From Rhizobium anhuiense (GTDB taxonomy: Bacteria > Pseudomonadota > Alphaproteobacteria > Rhizobiales > Rhizobiaceae), in assembly GCF_003985145.1 (NCBI RefSeq), contig NZ_ML133521.1, positions 744,001 to 808,000 on the forward strand: a stretch of 64,000 nt of DNA, written 5' to 3'. Each line of letters begins with the position of its first letter. Within the stretch, counting starts at the first letter, position 1. The translations under genes were made by a program, and so were the position numbers. Under the pieces are notes generated by a model. The model was given only the letters and a program-made list of their open reading frames with translations. It did not search any database and had not been told where the DNA came from. Shown piece after piece: positions 61,934 to 64,000 of this stretch.

Positions 61934-62686
61934 ATGGCAACTCTGACAACGATCACCTCGACGGTCACGGCCGCATTTCTCGGCTCCTTCGTCGAGGTCG
62001 TCGAAGCCTTCACCATCATCCTTGCCGTCGGCGTCACGCAAAGCTGGCGTCCGGCCTTCATCGGTACCGGTCTTGCACTCGGCGTTCTGGCCATTCTTGT
62101 GCTGGCGCTCGGTCCGTTGCTCGGCCTCATTCCGGTCGAGTTGATGCAGTTCGTCATCGGAACGCTGCTCATTCTCTTCGGCCTGCGCTGGTTGCGCAAG
62201 GCGATCCTCAGGGCTTCTGGTTTCATCGCCCTGCACGACGAGGAAAAAGCCTTTGCGGCCGAGACGGATAGTCTGAGACGCCAATCCGCAGAGCGTCGCG
62301 CGAATTTGCTGGCGGGCATTGCGGCCTTCAAGGCCGTGCTGCTCGAGGGGATCGAAGTGGTGTTCATCGTCATCGCCACCGGCGCCGGACATGGCATGAT
62401 CGGTTATGCCAGCCTTGGGGCTGCCGCGGCTTGCCTGCTGGTGCTGATCATCGGCCTCTTCGTGCACAAACCGCTTTCAGCGGTTCCGGAGAACAGCCTC
62501 AAATTCGTCGTCGGGCTGCTGCTCAGCGCCTTCGGCATATTCTGGGTCGGCGAGGGCATCGGTGCAGAGTGGCCGGGCGCCGACCTTTCGCTCCTGGCGA
62601 TCCTTGCCGTGCTCGCCGTCTTTTCCTTCGCCGCGGTCCGGGTGCTGCGCCAGTATTTCAACGCCCATGCCGAGGTCGCCGCATGA
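61934..62686 (+). CDS. COG4280-like integral membrane protein
   Basis: A 250-residue protein with about seven membrane segments and two internally similar halves. Each half carries a Glu-rich helix: VEVVEAFTIILAVG (about 20-33) and LLEGIEVVFIVIATG (about 137-151), separated by a charged cytoplasmic loop (DEEKAFAAETDSLRRQSAERR). Such paired E-x-x-E helices resemble cation-transporter families (FTR1, GDT1). It overlaps the next small gene. Substrate unknown; cation transport is an inference. Confidence 0.75.
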   Translation: MATLTTITSTVTAAFLGSFVEVVEAFTIILAVGVTQSWRPAFIGTGLALGVLAILVLALGPLLGLIPVELMQFVIGTLLILFGLRWLRKAILRASGFIALHDEEKAFAAETDSLRRQSAERRANLLAGIAAFKAVLLEGIEVVFIVIATGAGHGMIGYASLGAAAACLLVLIIGLFVHKPLSAVPENSLKFVVGLLLSAFGIFWVGEGIGAEWPGADLSLLAILAVLAVFSFAAVRVLRQYFNAHAEVAA

Positions 62687-62907
62687 CGAATATTCTTAAA
62701 GTCGCGTTCAAGGAATTCTTCGGCATGTTCGTCGACGACGGCGCGCTGGCGCTGGCGGCGCTGCTGCTGATCGCCGTCGTCGGCGTGCTGGTGAAATTCG
62801 CCCATACCGACGCGTTGCTCGCCGCCGCTCTGCTTCTCCTCGGCTGCCTGCTGATCCTCGCCGAGAGTGTGATGCGCGCGGCGCGGAAGAAGTTTCAGCG
62901 GAAATAG
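62683..62907 (+). CDS. Small membrane protein partner
   Basis: A 74-residue protein with two hydrophobic segments (ALALAALLLIAVVGVLVKF and ALLAAALLLLGCLLIL). Its ATG at 62683 overlaps the stop of the upstream membrane gene (ATGA), so the two are made together and probably form a complex. No family recognised. Confidence 0.75.
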   Translation: MTNILKVAFKEFFGMFVDDGALALAALLLIAVVGVLVKFAHTDALLAAALLLLGCLLILAESVMRAARKKFQRK

Positions 62908-62912
62908 CCTGG

Positions 62913-62956
62913 ATGATGATACCGAAAAGTGTGAAGCGGTTTCGGACGACGTCATG
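62913..62956. repeat. Rhizobial intergenic repeat with CCGAAA/TTTCGG arms
   Basis: CCGAAA (62922-62927) and TTTCGG (62940-62945) with AGTGTGAAGCGG between, flanked by ATGATG and GACGTCAT. It resembles a repeat common in rhizobial intergenic regions. Confidence 0.6.
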
Positions 62957-62979
62957 CTCCGTTTCTTTGATTTAGGGAG

Positions 62980-64000
62980 CTACTGCGGCACCTTGAACAG
63001 ATGGCGGATCCGCGTCACCAGCGAGCTCACCGAGCCGCCGTTCAGCGTGGCGCCTTCAGTTGCGAAGGAGTGCTGGCCCGTCTCGATTCGGCGCGACAGG
63101 GTGGCGGCAAGTTCTTCGGCGATGCCTGGCCGGTCGTGTAACAGCGGTGTCAGGCTTGCTTGGGCGATCTCATAGACGACGACGAAGGTCAGCGCCCGCA
63201 GGCTGGCGGCTTCGCCGAGGCCGATCAGCAGTCCGCTTTCGCCGAAATAGTCGCCCGGCGCCAGCCGGCCGAGTTCGATTTCCTTGTGGCCTTCCCGCCG
63301 CGTGGCGACAAGGGCGCCGCTGCGCACGATCATCAGCGATGCGACCGTATCGCCCTGTTCGATGAGGATGGCATCCTTCTTGTAGGTGCGTCGCGTCATC
63401 GATGCTGCGAGCGTTTCCTTCTCGTCTTCGGTCAGCGAGAAAAAGAGCGGGATGGCGTCGAGAAGCTTGAGCGGCGTCGGCCGGTGCGGCTTCGCCATCT
63501 CCTCCGACTGCAGGCGGTCGGGCAGCGGCCCCGCGGCATCGATCGGTCGGGCCAAGGTGAGGCCTGCGGCCTTGATGTGACGGTAGATGAGGTCAAAAAT
63601 CTCGTTCTTCGCTGGCCCGACCTGGCCGATATCCCTGACGCGGAAGGAGAGTTCCAGTTCCATTGCATCCGATGTAAGCGATTTGATCTGCACGCCGGGT
63701 TTCGGTTCGGTCAGGATCGAGTTGCTGCTCAAAAGGACTGTGCGCATGACGTCGACGATCGCCGACGGCCCGATCGTCGGCACGACGCGGACCATCAGCG
63801 TCGTCCCGTGGCTGCGGTCGGGACTGCTGAGATTGGTCAGCCCGACCTTGGCGAGGAAGCTGTTGGGTAGGACGACGAGGTCGTTCGAGCCGTTCAGCAG
63901 ATGGGTGGAACGCCAGTTGGTTTCGACGACACGGCCTTCGATGCCATCATTCAGCACGATCCAGTCGCCGATCGTATAGGGCCGGCCGAGATTGAGCGCG
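62980..64000 (-). CDS. MscS-like channel with C-terminal cyclic-nucleotide-binding-like domain (5' part beyond window)
   Basis: The visible C-terminal part (340 codons) has an MscS beta-domain (GRPYTIGDWIV, NGSNDLVVLPNSFL) and a Crp-type cyclic-nucleotide fold (IEQGDTVASLMIVRSGALVA, GDYFGESGLLIG). In the phosphate-binding cassette FGES is kept but the following Arg of the R-T/S-A triplet is replaced (EAAS), so nucleotide binding is doubtful. The frame stays open to the right edge; the membrane part is not seen. MscS proteins release osmolytes on membrane stretch; fusion with a cNMP domain is known in rhizobia. Confidence 0.85.
   Translation of the reverse strand, partial: ALNLGRPYTIGDWIVLNDGIEGRVVETNWRSTHLLNGSNDLVVLPNSFLAKVGLTNLSSPDRSHGTTLMVRVVPTIGPSAIVDVMRTVLLSSNSILTEPKPGVQIKSLTSDAMELELSFRVRDIGQVGPAKNEIFDLIYRHIKAAGLTLARPIDAAGPLPDRLQSEEMAKPHRPTPLKLLDAIPLFFSLTEDEKETLAASMTRRTYKKDAILIEQGDTVASLMIVRSGALVATRREGHKEIELGRLAPGDYFGESGLLIGLGEAASLRALTFVVVYEIAQASLTPLLHDRPGIAEELAATLSRRIETGQHSFATEGATLNGGSVSSLVTRIRHLFKVPQ

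Noticed and set aside
1..64000. tRNA, rRNA, CRISPR, phage or intact transposase genes
   Set aside because: None was recognised by eye in either strand; no cloverleaf with CCA-adjacent arms, spaced repeats or DDE transposase seen.

Overview
The window is high-GC, densely coded chromosomal or chromid-like DNA from an alphaproteobacterium of the Rhizobiaceae, most likely Rhizobium (R. leguminosarum/R. etli group). The evidence is the pcaDCHGB operon with divergent pcaQ, the five-step hut pathway with hutF and hutG, a DUF982 gene, several rhizobial-type intergenic palindromic repeats, and many class III nucleotidyl cyclase genes. No rRNA, tRNA, CRISPR array, prophage or intact insertion sequence was seen.

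Layout. 1-5.1 kb: leftward cyoABCD quinol oxidase operon ending in a SURF1 gene cut by the window edge; a divergent MFS transporter follows (5.07-6.4 kb). 6.5-13.6 kb: leftward surface-glycan-like cluster of three glycosyltransferases, then a 904-residue ABC exporter-like protein whose ATPase motifs are all degenerate, then a stand-alone cyclic-nucleotide-binding protein. 13.7-19.6 kb: a complete peptide/opine-type ABC importer (ATPase, binding protein, two permeases). 19.8-34 kb: a mixed region with two class III cyclases, a DUF3095 cyclase-like protein, a nucleotide-sugar dehydrogenase, an Rrf2 regulator with a divergent thioredoxin-reductase-like flavoprotein, FkbM and other methyltransferases, a glycosyltransferase/deacetylase pair, and a metallo-beta-lactamase-fold hydrolase.

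34.3-39.1 kb: protocatechuate branch of the beta-ketoadipate pathway (pcaB, G, H, C, D and regulator pcaQ). 39.2-46.2 kb: accessory genes including a RES/Xre toxin-antitoxin pair, a promoter-terminator pair suggesting a ~100-nt small RNA, an ArsR-SRPBCC-GST operon and a decayed-looking stretch. 46.4-60.3 kb: histidine utilisation, comprising hutIHGUD leftward, hutF divergent, two GntR/UTRA regulators (one a canonical HutC), a polar-amino-acid ABC transporter, and a second HutH-like protein lacking the MIO-forming tripeptide and a catalytic tyrosine. 60.3-64 kb: a secreted hypothetical, a PAP2 phosphatase, a membrane-protein pair, and an MscS-like channel with a cyclic-nucleotide-binding-like domain that runs off the right edge.

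Together the genes describe a soil or plant-associated heterotroph that takes up amino acids and peptides, degrades histidine to glutamate and protocatechuate to beta-ketoadipate enol-lactone products, respires through a bo3-type oxidase, and uses much cyclic-nucleotide signalling. The most unusual items are the MIO-less HutH paralogue, the pseudo-ATPase ABC protein, the ferredoxin-cyclase membrane fusion and the small-RNA candidate.
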